Of a DNA stretch of 64,000 nt, positions 44,040 through 52,653 are shown piece by piece; within the stretch, counting starts at the first letter, position 1, and each line of letters begins with the position of its first letter. The notes beneath the pieces were generated by a model. It was not told where the DNA came from, ran no database searches, and was given only the letters and a program-made list of their open reading frames with translations. Both the position numbers and the translations under genes were made by a program. Where the stretch lies: positions 102,484 to 166,483 of the forward strand of contig NZ_QGDQ01000007.1 in assembly GCF_003149145.1 (NCBI RefSeq), read 5' to 3'. Source of the stretch: Quadrisphaera granulorum (GTDB lineage Bacteria > Actinomycetota > Actinomycetes > Actinomycetales > Quadrisphaeraceae).

Positions 44040-44663
44040 CCGCACCTGTTCCGCTTCTATCTCCCGAAGGACGTCGGACTCGACGAGGTCACACCTCGTA
44101 CGGCCGCTGAGATGGGCGTCTCCTGGACGAGCCTCACTCCGATGACCGAGCAGGAGGCAACGGACGCTGTTGCCGAGCAGAGCAGTCCCCGTCAGGACGC
44201 GACCGCCGTCGCACGGCCGCAGGGCGACACGGCCGTCGTCAGCCGCGACAGGTGGAGCGACGCCACGGGTGTGTTCTGGAAAGTGCACACGGGCTCCGGC
44301 TCGTTCGCCGCGGGCGCCACCGTCGCCAGCGATCCCGTGACCGCCGTCCGCGCCACCTTCGACCCACATCCCTGCGACACCAGCTTCATCATCGACATGG
44401 TCGGCCCCTCCGGTGGTGCACTGACCGCCCGCCGCGGCCTCCAGGCCTGGCTCGATGGCGACGGCGACGAGCTGCCAGCGGAGGCCAGCGGCCAGGGCGC
44501 GCCGCGCACCGGCTGGGTGGTGGTCGAAGACCTCGACGACAAGGTGACCTTCGGTTCCGCCGACTGGCGCGTGACGGTCCGCGAGATGCGCTTCGCCAGC
44601 TGGATGGTCACCGAGCAGAGCTGCGCGACGCCCTACGACCCCCCGCTGCCGTCGTCGTCCTGA
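44040..44663 (+). pseudogene. 5'-truncated gene fragment of unknown function
   Basis: The frame opens right at the end of the sigma fragment (in-frame TGA at 44037-44039) and begins without a start codon with HLFRFYLPKDVGLDEVTPRT. About 207 residues follow, with a late beta-rich part (TGVFWKVHTGSGSFAAGATV; TGWVVVEDLDDKVTFGSADW). ATG 44112 could start a shorter product of 183 residues, but the conserved-looking sequence begins before it. No family recognised. It looks like the 3' part of a gene joined to the sigma fragment by a deletion. Confidence 0.55.
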
Positions 44664-44680
44664 TCGACCGCGGCACCGAC

Positions 44681-45223
44681 TCAACCAGCGGTGGCAGCAG
44701 GCACCGGACCGCTCTCCACGACCACGGTCGAGACCGGGAGCAGCAGGACCGCAGCAGCCGCCGTGAGCACCAGGACCGCCGTCGAGACAGCGGATGCCGT
44801 CCAGCATCGGCGCCGGTTCGCCTCGGGGCTCCGCAGGTGGACGAGGCTCGTGACCAGGGCGGCGACGGCCACCGGAATGCTGACGAAAGGAATGAAGAAC
44901 ACGGCGGCGGCGCCGATGGCCGCGACGAGGGCGACCAGCGAGGTGACGTCTCCGCGTGCGGGCTCCGGAGATGCGGTCGCAGGGGGCACGGCCGACGTCG
45001 CCTGCGCCGCGATCCGTTCCACCGGACCGAGGTCCGCGAGGACTCGCTGCACGCGGACAGCTTCAGCGGCTCCGTCGTCGCCGAGTGACTCCTGCAGGTG
45101 CTCCCGGACCCCGTCCAGCACATCCGCCCGCTCACGGGGATCCGCTCCCACGAGAGCGCGCTCGAGATCGGCGAGGTACGCCTGCACCAGTGGGTGAGGT
45201 CCAACGGTCGGGCGGGTGCTCAT
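44681..45223 (-). CDS. HAAS-domain membrane protein, partner of PadR regulator
   Basis: Protein of 180 residues. The N-terminal part (about 15-70) is helical, with PLVQAYLADLERALVGADPR and ERADVLDGVREHLQESLGDD, matching the HAAS signalling domain often paired with PadR regulators. Residues about 98-130 and 148-170 form two or three membrane segments. The ATG overlaps the PadR stop by 4 bp. Such PadR-HAAS pairs are common regulatory modules; the output target is not visible here. Confidence 0.82.
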   Translation of the reverse strand: MSTRPTVGPHPLVQAYLADLERALVGADPRERADVLDGVREHLQESLGDDGAAEAVRVQRVLADLGPVERIAAQATSAVPPATASPEPARGDVTSLVALVAAIGAAAVFFIPFVSIPVAVAALVTSLVHLRSPEANRRRCWTASAVSTAVLVLTAAAAVLLLPVSTVVVESGPVPAATAG

Positions 45224-45561
45224 CGTGCTGCCTCCAGTGCTGCGTCGACGTCGCGGTGGAAGGGAGCCCATGTGGCCTCGAAGGTGGCGAGCGCCTCGCG
45301 TCCCTGGTCGGTGAGGCGGTAGTAGCGGCGGGGAGGTCCGCTGTCGGACTCCCGCCATTCGGTCTCAACGAGGTTGGCCTTCCGCAGCCGCGCCAGGAGC
45401 GGGTACAGGGTGCCGTCACTGTCGAGGAGCGTCTTGTGCTGGCCGAGGCGGGAGGCGAGCTCGAGTCCGTACCTGGGCTCGCTGCGCAGGTAGGCCATGG
45501 CGCAGTACTCGAGGACGCCTTTGCGCAGCTGCGTGAGCACGCTATCCGCGGCGTTGGCCAT
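45220..45561 (-). CDS. PadR-family transcriptional regulator
   Basis: Small winged-helix regulator, 113 residues. It has the PadR core LRKGVLEYCAMAYLRSEPRY and GLELASRLGQ, the turn DGTLYPLLARLRKANLVET and the wing GPPRRYYRLTDQGREAL. ATG 45561 is used; the open frame upstream runs through the operator. It is the first gene of a two-gene unit with the HAAS protein. The upstream perfect inverted repeat at 45586-45613 is a strong candidate for its own operator. Confidence 0.92.
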   Translation of the reverse strand: MANAADSVLTQLRKGVLEYCAMAYLRSEPRYGLELASRLGQHKTLLDSDGTLYPLLARLRKANLVETEWRESDSGPPRRYYRLTDQGREALATFEATWAPFHRDVDAALEAAR

Positions 45562-45585
45562 GAGTGCAAGCCTACGCTCCAGAAG

Positions 45586-45613
45586 TTGCGATGCAAGGTA
45601 CCGGGCATCGCAA
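45586..45613. promoter_or_regulatory. PadR operator candidate
   Basis: TTGCGATGC (45586-45594) and GCATCGCAA (45605-45613) form a perfect 9-bp inverted repeat with a 10-nt spacer, 25-52 nt upstream of the padR ATG. Inner parts ATGC/GCAT resemble the ATGT/ACAT arms of known PadR sites. Confidence 0.7.
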
Positions 45614-45899
45614 CATTCGCGCGTCACTGGCCCAACCGGCCCGCGCATCACTGTTCGTAGAGCGCACGCTCCTCCGGACTGAGCTCGACAGGCAGCCACC
45701 GAGAGGTGCTCGGAAACCCGGAGCGCTCCGGTACATCCGGCAGCGCTCACCCGCGTTGGCTGCCCCAGCGCTCCCGGGAGGTGATGTCGCTTCAGATTCC
45801 CCGGTAGGAGTCAAGGAGAACCGCATCACTGTCGATCATGAGTGTGAGATGCGGCGTCGACCGGCGCCGCGACCAATCCGACGAGGCGGTACCTCTCTC

Positions 45900-47563
45900 A
45901 TGACGACGACGGCGGCAACGGTTCCCCCGCGGAAGCGAACCCCCCGAGCAGGGGGCCGCGCGGCTCTGGTCGCGCGCCCCGCTGGGGTGATCTCCCCATC
46001 GCCGCCAAGATTCTCACCGCCGTCACCGCGGCCGCGGTGGTCGCTGGCGCGATCGGCGTCTCAGGGTTGCGCGCCCTGACCGCCGCCGCCGGCGATGCGC
46101 AGGCGATCTACGCCGTGGACCTGCTCAGCGTGAAGAACCTCGAGGCGCTCGAGGCTGACATCGAGCGCTCGGCCACTGCCCTGGCCGACGCCGTCATCGC
46201 CCGAACCCCCGAGCAGCGCACCGCCGCGAGCGCGGAACTCGACGCGGCCCGTGCCGATGTCGCCGAGCATGTGGACGCCGTCCGCGCCCTCCCGCACGCC
46301 GCCGACCAGGCGGCGAACCTGGCCGAGATCGAGCGGCAGTGGGCCGAGGTGGTGCGCATCGAGGACACCGTCCTGGCGCCGCTGGCCAACAACGGTGACG
46401 TCGACGCCTGGCAAGCGGCCCGCGCCGAGCAGGTGACTCCTCTGCACACCGCTCTGCGCACGGAACTGGCGCAGCTGGTGGAGGACCGCTCCGCGGAGGC
46501 CGCCCAGCACGCCGCCGCGGCGCAGGCAGACCACGACCGCCAACGGACGCTGCAGCTAGTCCTGCTCGTTGCAGGCGTGGCGCTCGCCGTAGGTGTGGGG
46601 CTGGCCGTGGCCCGCAGCGTCGCGCGCACCGTACAGCGCGTCGCGTGGGTGGCCGATGGACTCGCAGAAGGAGACCTCACGCGCTCCACCGGCATGACCT
46701 CGCGCGACGAACTGGGCCGTATGAGCGCTGCCCTGGACCGCGGTACCGCTGAGCTGCGTGCGGCCATCGCCGCCATCAGCGCCAGCAGCGACACCGTGGC
46801 GGCGTCCTCGGAAGAGCTCAGCGCATCAACGGCCCAGATCGCGGCCTCCGCGGAGGAGACGAGTACGCAGGCCGTGGTGGTCTCCCAGGGAGCGGAGGAG
46901 GTCGCCCAGACCGTCACCACCGTGGCCGCCGCCGCCGAGGAGATGGGCGCGGCCATCGAGCAGATCAGCCTGTCCGCGGCCTCCGCCGCCGACGTGGCGA
47001 GCCAGGCTGTCACGGCAGCACAGGCCGCTTCCGGCACGGTGAACGCGCTGGGCGACTCATCCCGCGAGGTGGAGGAGGTCGTCAAGGTCATCACCGCCAT
47101 CGCCGAGCAGACCAACCTCCTGGCCCTGAACGCCACCATCGAAGCGGCCAGGGCTGGCGAGTCGGGCAAGGGCTTCGCAGTGGTGGCAGGCGAGGTCAAG
47201 GAGCTGGCACGAGAGACCGCGCGGGCCACCGAGGACATCACCCGGCGGGTCGCGTCCATGCAGATGGACTCCCAGCACGCCGTGGAGGCCATCTCCGGGA
47301 TCGCCGGGGTGATCGGGCAGATGCACGACTTCCAGGCGACCATCGCCTCAGCGGTGGAGGAGCAGACGGCCACCACGCAGGAGATGTCCCGGTCGGTGCA
47401 GGAGGGCTCCGAGGGCGTGCAGGAGATCACTCGCAACATCTCCGGTGTCGCCGAGGCCTCCGAAGTCACCACGCAGGCACTCAGCCAGTGCCGCCTCGCG
47501 GTGGACGAGCTCTCGCGGCTCGCTGCCGACCTGCGCGCCACCGCCTCCCGCTTCACCTGCTGA
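45900..47563 (+). pseudogene. Methyl-accepting chemotaxis protein with 5' frameshift
   Basis: From 46037 to 47563 a chemoreceptor frame is open: sensor helices, HAMP, intact signalling tip ([30 protein letters not shown]). The conserved first membrane helix begins earlier, at about 45986 (WGDLPIAAKILTAVTAAAVV), but that frame has no ATG, GTG or TTG before its upstream stop at 45845. A plausible start, ATG 45900, is in another frame and must shift near 45980-46000, where GGGG and CCCC runs occur. One base is therefore probably lost, by mutation or sequencing error. Starting at GTG 46037 would delete half of the membrane helix. If the shift is a sequencing error, the receptor is intact. Confidence 0.65.
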
Positions 47564-47587
47564 CGGGGCGCCCCTTCACCGCCCGCG

Positions 47588-48157
47588 GTCGCTGACTACG
47601 CCGCGCGCGGACGGGTCGCCGTCGACAGCAAGGTGCGGGTGGCGGCCAGGGCCGTGCAGCTCATCGCGCCAGGCAGCACCGTGCTGCTGGATGGGGGGAC
47701 GACGACGCTCGCCGTTGCCCGGGCCCTCCCCCGCGAGCTGCGCTGCACCGTGGTGACGCACAGCCCGACGGTGGCCGCTGCCCTCGTCGAACACCCCACC
47801 GTCGACGTCTTCGTGCTTGGAGGTCGCCTGTTCAAGCACTCCGCTGTGGCGTGTGGCGCCGCGGCTGTCGAGGCGGCGCAGGCAGTCTCGGCTGACGTGT
47901 TCCTCCTCGGCGTCACAGGCGTGCACCCCGAGCACGGCCTCACGACGGGCGACGCCGAAGAGGCCGCCATGAAGCGGGCGCTGGCTGCCCGGGCGGCGGA
48001 CACCTACGTCCTCGCGTCACGCGAGAAGGTGGGGGCGGCGTCGCCGTTCCAGGTGCTCCCCCTGGGTGCGACCGCGGGGATCGTCACCGATGCGCCCGCC
48101 GGCGAGACGCTCGACGGGCTCCGCGAGCTCGGGGCGACGATCCTCGAGGCCCGCTGA
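47588..48157 (+). pseudogene. DeoR/GlpR-type sugar regulator lacking its DNA-binding domain
   Basis: The frame encodes only the C-terminal sugar-phosphate sensor (DeoRC) of a DeoR-family regulator: VRVAARAVQLIAPGSTVLLD, GGTTTLAVARALP, LGGRLFKHSAVACG, DVFLLGVTGVHPEHGLTTGD. The roughly 75-residue N-terminal helix-turn-helix is absent; the open frame begins immediately after the preceding chemoreceptor stop, in the same frame. GTG 47633 could start a 174-residue sensor-only protein. The abrupt junction suggests a deletion between the two genes. Confidence 0.7.
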
Positions 48158-48246
48158 CGTGGATGAAGCACTCCCTGCGGCGGACGACGTGGAGCGGGAA
48201 CCTGCATGCCGGGAACTGCAGGCGTTGACCCCGTCAGCTGTGCTCG

Positions 48247-48292
48247 GTTGGCCCCTTCAGCGTGTCGACGCGATCACGCTCAAGGGGCCAAC
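48247..48292. repeat. GTTGGCCCCTTC hairpin, copy 2
   Basis: Arms of 18 nt (48247-48264 and 48275-48292) pair at 17 positions around 10 nt; both ends read GTTGGCCCCTT / AAGGGGCCAAC, as in copy 1 at 43767. It lies between the DeoR remnant and the lipoprotein gene; nothing else is seen in this 230-bp gap. Confidence 0.75.
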
Positions 48293-48391
48293 AGCTGACA
48301 GCTGCTGGCACGGCCCTCTCCCTGGCGAAGGGGTCCAGGTCGGTGTCCACGGACGGGCAACCCTGGGAACCAACCATCTAGTCTGCCGACG

Positions 48392-49012
48392 GTGATCGCT
48401 TCCGTTCCGCGAGGCCGTTGGGCGCTCGGCGCCTGTGCTGTGGTGGCGGCGCTGAGCGGCTGCTCGGCCATGGCCGAGCCGGCTGCCGCCGTCAGCGAGC
48501 ACGAGGCCCGCGCCGCCGTGGCGGACGTCATCGCCACCGCGTCACAACGGACACCCGCAGCAATGAAGCAGCTGTGTGAGGCCAACGATGGATGCATGGG
48601 CATGTCGAGCTCGCTGGAGTCTGACCCGGGCAGCGCTCCGGGGCCCGAGGCAGCTCCCGAGGTGCTGTGCGTCGTGGGCATCCCCCCGACGCCCAGCCAG
48701 GACGGCTCGCAGCTCGTCGTCCTCGAAGGCGTCGACGGACGAGGGCGGCACTACGTGAGCCAGGTTCTGGTCGACCGCGCCGCGACAGGCGATGAAGCAG
48801 GCCGCCTGGAAGTGCAGGAGCCCGCTTTCTGGCTGGGGGTGGCCTACACCGCGTTGCAGGGTGGTCGTTCCTGGGACTCGCTCACCGATGTGCCGGAGCA
48901 GCAGATCGAGCACAATGCGCGAGCACGTCGCCCCTGCGATGACACGGCAGCCTGGCTCGCAGAAGTCAGCGGTCATCCGGCCGCTACCGCGAGCCGCGCG
49001 TCCAGCGCCTGA
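48392..49012 (+). CDS. Putative secreted lipoprotein
   Basis: Protein of 206 residues starting at GTG 48392. A hydrophobic signal (about residues 10-22) ends in the lipobox ALSGC (Cys24). The mature part has paired cysteines (LCEANDGC, later VLCVVG and RRPCDD) and no recognised domain. It follows the hairpin at 48247-48292 and precedes two convergent membrane protein genes. Function unknown. Confidence 0.72.
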   Translation: MIASVPRGRWALGACAVVAALSGCSAMAEPAAAVSEHEARAAVADVIATASQRTPAAMKQLCEANDGCMGMSSSLESDPGSAPGPEAAPEVLCVVGIPPTPSQDGSQLVVLEGVDGRGRHYVSQVLVDRAATGDEAGRLEVQEPAFWLGVAYTALQGGRSWDSLTDVPEQQIEHNARARRPCDDTAAWLAEVSGHPAATASRASSA

Positions 49013-49048
49013 CCGGCACTCGACGAGGACGCGAGCACGGCGACGACG

Positions 49049-49297
49049 TCAGCGCGGCGACGACTCGTCGCGGTGCGTCACGCGACGCATGCACCACACA
49101 CCTGCCGCCGCGCAGACAACGGCTGCCAGAGCCAGCAGGCATGAGGGAAGCCATCGGGACTGGACAGCCGCATCGCGGTCACCGGAATCGAAGATCATGG
49201 GTAGTCCGACGAACACGGCAGCGAGAAGCAGCGCCGCGGCGGCGTGCCACAAGCCAAAGCACCACCACGCGAGGCGCCGGGAAGACACGTCACTCAT
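49049..49297 (-). CDS. Small membrane protein
   Basis: Protein of 82 residues with two membrane segments (about 10-32 and 48-68; WWCFGLWHAAAALLLAAVFV and LLALAAVVCAAAGVWCM) and a charged tail. Its ATG overlaps the end of the upstream membrane protein gene by 8 bp, so the two form a small operon. No family recognised. Confidence 0.65.
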   Translation of the reverse strand: MSDVSSRRLAWWCFGLWHAAAALLLAAVFVGLPMIFDSGDRDAAVQSRWLPSCLLALAAVVCAAAGVWCMRRVTHRDESSPR

Positions 49298-49787
49298 CGC
49301 TTCCGGCTCCCGCCTTCGCGGTGGCGGGCAGAGCATTGGGTGAGCGCAGCGGTGCGGTCACCCACGGTTGGGTGACGACGACGGAGGCCACCACCACGGC
49401 AAGCACGACGCCGATGGTCAGCAGCGTCCACCCAGTCTCGAGACCGCTGAGCACGATGGTCATCGCGCCGATTCCGCCGGCGAGCGCCACCGGCCAGAGC
49501 AAGAGCAGGGACGTGGCGAGAACCCGGCGTCGCGGGGCGCGGGCGGCCACGACGAGGCCTGTGGTCGCGCCCAGGACGACTACCGGCACAGCGAGGAGGC
49601 CTCCCGCCAACGATGCGATCGTGAAGGCGGCGCCGTCCCACGGGTCGGTCAGCAGACTGGGCCCGGTCAGCAGGAGGACCAGCACGTTCCCGGTCAGCGC
49701 GCCGGTGGCGACGCCGACCGCCGCCAGACGCGCTGCGGCGCGGTACCAGCTGGGACTCCAGACGGAGACCGGGGTAGCGGAGGACAC
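49290..49787 (-). CDS. Membrane protein of unknown function
   Basis: Protein of 165 residues from a GTG start, with four predicted membrane segments (about 20-42, 55-78, 88-108 and 118-140). It is translationally coupled to the small membrane protein gene by an 8-bp overlap. No domain is recognised. The neighbouring regulator gene ends 88 nt upstream. Confidence 0.65.
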   Translation of the reverse strand: MSSATPVSVWSPSWYRAAARLAAVGVATGALTGNVLVLLLTGPSLLTDPWDGAAFTIASLAGGLLAVPVVVLGATTGLVVAARAPRRRVLATSLLLLWPVALAGGIGAMTIVLSGLETGWTLLTIGVVLAVVVASVVVTQPWVTAPLRSPNALPATAKAGAGSDE

Positions 49788-49874
49788 GCCAGGAGCCTCC
49801 CATCCGGCGGCCCGCAGCCGAGCCCATCGCCGCAGTTCAGACCGGCTTAAGCTACCTCTGGTGGGGTTCCTGGA

Positions 49875-50942
49875 CTACCTCTGGTGGACCGGGCGGACCC
49901 GTGCCGCGCCCCGCTCCCGGGCTCCCGCAGCAGGCCCCGTCGAGGCGCGCACCACGAGCCACGCGGGCAGCAGCAGCGGCTCACCGCCCGTGCCGTCGGG
50001 TGCGCTGGAGCGAGCAGCTCCCCGCCGGGTGGACGCCAGGTGGGCGACGGCAGCGGACCCGATGTCCACCAGCGGCGCGGCGATGGTGGTCAGCGGCGGC
50101 CGCACGATCTCGGCGTCGACGATGTTGTCGAACCCCACCACGCTGACGTCAGCCGGCACGCGCCGTCCGGCTGCGGTGACGGCCTTGATGAACCCGATGG
50201 CCATGAGGTCGTTGTAGGCGATGACGGCGGTGGTCGGGCGCTGCTGCCACGCAGCCGCGGCCGCGCCTCCCCCGCGCAGCGTCGGCAGGTGCGGCCCGAC
50301 ACGCACGACACGCAGGTCGAGCTCCACCCCGGCCTCCTTGAGACCGCGCCAGCGCATGCCGTCGGCGTAGGACGCCTCCGGACCGGCGAGGTAGGCGATG
50401 GAGGTGTGCCCGAGCTCCACGAGGTGCTCGACGGCCTTCTTGATGGCGCGCACGTTGTCGCTGACCACCGACGTCACCGACCCCACGGTCCGGTTGAGGA
50501 CGACGACCGAGCGCCGCTTCGCGACGGCGCGGATCGCCTGGTCGGTGAGCCGGGACGACGCCAGCAGGAAGCCGTCGACCGTTGCTTCCAACCGCTCGAT
50601 CGCCCTCTGCTCGGCCGCCACCGACTCCTGCGTCTCGATGATGGCGAGCGTGAGGTCGTGCTGGGCCGCAGCCCGCTCGGCGCCGCGGACCATGCCGACG
50701 AACACCGGGTTGGCGATGTCGGCGACGACCATCGCCACCACACCGGTGCCTCGCTGCGCCATCGGCACCTCGATGCGCGCCGATCGGTAGCCCAGCTCCG
50801 CGGCGACCTGCCGTACGTGCTCTGCGGTCTTGAAGCTGACCCGTCCCGGCTTGCTCAGCGCGCGCGAGACGGTGGAGGCCGCGACCCCCGCCGCGGCGGC
50901 GACGTCGTAGATCGTGACCTCGGCGCCTTCGCCGTACCCCAT
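49875..50942 (-). CDS. LacI-family regulator, candidate controller of the glucuronate/lar regulon
   Basis: LacI-type regulator, 355 residues. The HTH and hinge read TIYDVAAAAGVAASTVSRAL and SKPGRVSFKTAEHVRQVAAE, followed by a ligand domain (VVAMVVADIANPVFVGMVRG; PADVSVVGFDNIVDAEIV). ATG 50942 is used. The 93-bp divergent gap to larE holds one GTTGCC-N4-GTTGC site, 39 nt upstream of this gene. As a regulator whose own promoter carries the shared element it is the best candidate for reading all six sites, although direct repeats are unusual for LacI proteins. The C-terminal 30 residues are Arg/Ala-rich and atypical, and the stop lies in a 13-bp repeat. Confidence 0.9.
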   Translation of the reverse strand: MGYGEGAEVTIYDVAAAAGVAASTVSRALSKPGRVSFKTAEHVRQVAAELGYRSARIEVPMAQRGTGVVAMVVADIANPVFVGMVRGAERAAAQHDLTLAIIETQESVAAEQRAIERLEATVDGFLLASSRLTDQAIRAVAKRRSVVVLNRTVGSVTSVVSDNVRAIKKAVEHLVELGHTSIAYLAGPEASYADGMRWRGLKEAGVELDLRVVRVGPHLPTLRGGGAAAAAWQQRPTTAVIAYNDLMAIGFIKAVTAAGRRVPADVSVVGFDNIVDAEIVRPPLTTIAAPLVDIGSAAVAHLASTRRGAARSSAPDGTGGEPLLLPAWLVVRASTGPAAGARERGAARVRPVHQR

Positions 50943-50980
50943 CTGCGCATTCCCTCCAGGCCTGCTGGTCAGGGACGCTA

Positions 50981-50996
50981 GCAACTCCTGGCAACC
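50981..50996. promoter_or_regulatory. GTTGCC-type direct repeat between lacI and larE
   Basis: On the minus strand, GTTGCCAGGAGTTGCT (one mismatch at the last base), 39 nt from the lacI start and 40 nt from the larE start. Sixth member of the site family. Confidence 0.75.
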
Positions 50997-51035
50997 CCTC
51001 GCGGCTCACCGGTCACCCGGGTGTTGGGTGGAGCC

Positions 51036-51914
51036 ATGGCACAGCAGGCAGTCACCCTCGGGCGCACCCTCGAGCACGCGGTGCCGACGCCGCTGGCCGA
51101 TGCGCTGGCCGCGGCGGTCGGCGATGGTCGCGGTGGCGGCGGTCGGCTCGGCGTCGCGTTCTCCGGCGGCGTCGACTCCTCGGTGCTGCTCGCGGCAGCG
51201 GTCCGCACCCTCGGTGCCGACCGCGTCGTGGCGGTGCTGGGCGTCTCCCCCAGTCTGGCCGCCGACGAACGACGTGCCGCGCACGCCGTCGCCGAGCACA
51301 TCGGTGCGCAGCTGGTGGAGGTGACCACCCGCGAGGGCGAGCGCGCGGAGTACCGCGCCAACGGCCCCGACAGGTGCTTCCACTGTAAGGACGAGCTGTT
51401 CACCACCCTCGACGACGAGCTGGTCACCGCCCACCGGCTGGATGCTGTCGCCTACGGCGAGAACGCCGACGACGCAAGCCGTTCCGACCGTCCCGGCTCC
51501 CGCGCCGCCACCGACCACCGCGTGCTACGTCCCCTCGCCGACGCCGGCCTGGACAAGGCCGCGGTGCGCGCGCTGGCGCGCTCGTGGGCCCTGCCCTGCG
51601 CTGACAAGCCGGCCGCGCCCTGCCTCGCCTCACGCATCCCTCACGGCTCCGAGGTCACCCCGGAGAAGCTGGCGCAGGTGGAGGCCGCGGAGGCCGCGCT
51701 GCGCGCGCTGGGGTTCGCCGACTCGCGGGTGCGCCACCACGGCGAGGTCGCCCGGATCGAACTGCCGGTGGAAGACCTCGTGCGAGCGGCCACATCGCCA
51801 CTGCGCGAGCAGGTCCGCGCAGCCGTGCGGAGCGCCGGCTTCCGGTTCGCCGCGCTCGACCTGGGCGGGATGCAGTCGGGCGCCTTCACCCTGGCCCTGG
51901 TGCCGCGTGGCTGA
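51036..51914 (+). CDS. larE: ATP-dependent sulfur transferase of nickel-pincer cofactor synthesis
   Basis: LarE, 292 residues, an adenine-hydrolase-like PP-loop enzyme that adds sulfur to the pyridinium dicarboxylate precursor of the cofactor. PP-loop AFSGGVDSS lies at about residues 41-49; EYRANGPDRCFHCKDELF is at about 106-123. The PCLASRIPHG segment carries the cysteine that serves as sulfur donor in the Lactobacillus enzyme; a further Cys lies 8 residues before it (CADKPAAPC), so a cluster-type mechanism is also possible. ATG 51036 follows GGGTGGAG. It is the first gene of a larE-larB-larC operon with a GTTGCC site upstream. Confidence 0.94.
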   Translation: MAQQAVTLGRTLEHAVPTPLADALAAAVGDGRGGGGRLGVAFSGGVDSSVLLAAAVRTLGADRVVAVLGVSPSLAADERRAAHAVAEHIGAQLVEVTTREGERAEYRANGPDRCFHCKDELFTTLDDELVTAHRLDAVAYGENADDASRSDRPGSRAATDHRVLRPLADAGLDKAAVRALARSWALPCADKPAAPCLASRIPHGSEVTPEKLAQVEAAEAALRALGFADSRVRHHGEVARIELPVEDLVRAATSPLREQVRAAVRSAGFRFAALDLGGMQSGAFTLALVPRG

Positions 51915-52653
51915 GACCTCTGCCACGACCTCTGCCACGGTGGAGAAGGACGACGACGACGTGCGCGCCGCCCGGCTCGCGCAGGGCGACGCGAGCGCGT
52001 TCGCCGAGCTCGACCTCGAGCGCACGGCCCGCCGCGGCTTCCCCGAGGCGGTGTACTGCGCCGGCAAGACCGCCGCGCAGGTCGGCGCGATCGCCGCGGC
52101 CGTGGCGGAACGGCCCGACGTCACCACCCTCTTCAGCCGCGCCGACGACGACCACGCCGCCGCCGTGCTCGCGGCGCTGCCCGACGCCGCGCACGACCCC
52201 GCGGCGCGTCTGCTCGCGTGGCCCCCGCAGCCGCCGGCGCCGACGGGCGGGCTCGTCGTCGTCCTCGCCGCGGGCACGTCCGACCTGCCCGTGGCCCGCG
52301 AGGCCCACCTCACCGCCCGCTACCTCGGACGACCGAGCGAGCTGGTGGTCGACGTGGGAGTCGCCGGGTTGCACCGCGTGCTGTCGAAGCTGGAGCTGCT
52401 GCGCCGGGCGCGCGTCGCCGTCGTCGCCGCGGGGATGGACGGCGCGCTGCCGAGCGTCGTCGCGGGGCTGGTGTCCGCGCCCGTCATCGGCCTGCCGACG
52501 TCGGTGGGCTACGGGGCCGCCTTCGGCGGGGTCGCTGCGCTGCTGACGATGCTCAACGCGTGCGCACCGGGTGTGAGCGTGGTGAACATCGACAACGGCT
52601 ACGGCGCCGGTCACCTCGCCGCGCAGATCGCCGCGCCGGAGCCCAGCCGGTGA
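51907..52653 (+). CDS. larB: Nickel-pincer cofactor biosynthesis protein LarB
   Basis: LarB, about 248 residues, which carboxylates nicotinic acid adenine dinucleotide and hydrolyses its phosphoanhydride as the first cofactor step. The C-terminal half is the PurE-like domain (LVVVLAAGTSDLPVAREAHL; RVAVVAAGMDGALPSVVAGL; PTSVGYGAAFGGVAALLTML). The N-terminal part has the family's FPEAVYCAGKTAAQV segment. GTG 51907 overlaps the larE stop by 8 bp; GTG 51940 is an alternative. The stop overlaps larC by 4 bp. Confidence 0.94.
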   Translation: MAETSATTSATVEKDDDDVRAARLAQGDASAFAELDLERTARRGFPEAVYCAGKTAAQVGAIAAAVAERPDVTTLFSRADDDHAAAVLAALPDAAHDPAARLLAWPPQPPAPTGGLVVVLAAGTSDLPVAREAHLTARYLGRPSELVVDVGVAGLHRVLSKLELLRRARVAVVAAGMDGALPSVVAGLVSAPVIGLPTSVGYGAAFGGVAALLTMLNACAPGVSVVNIDNGYGAGHLAAQIAAPEPSR

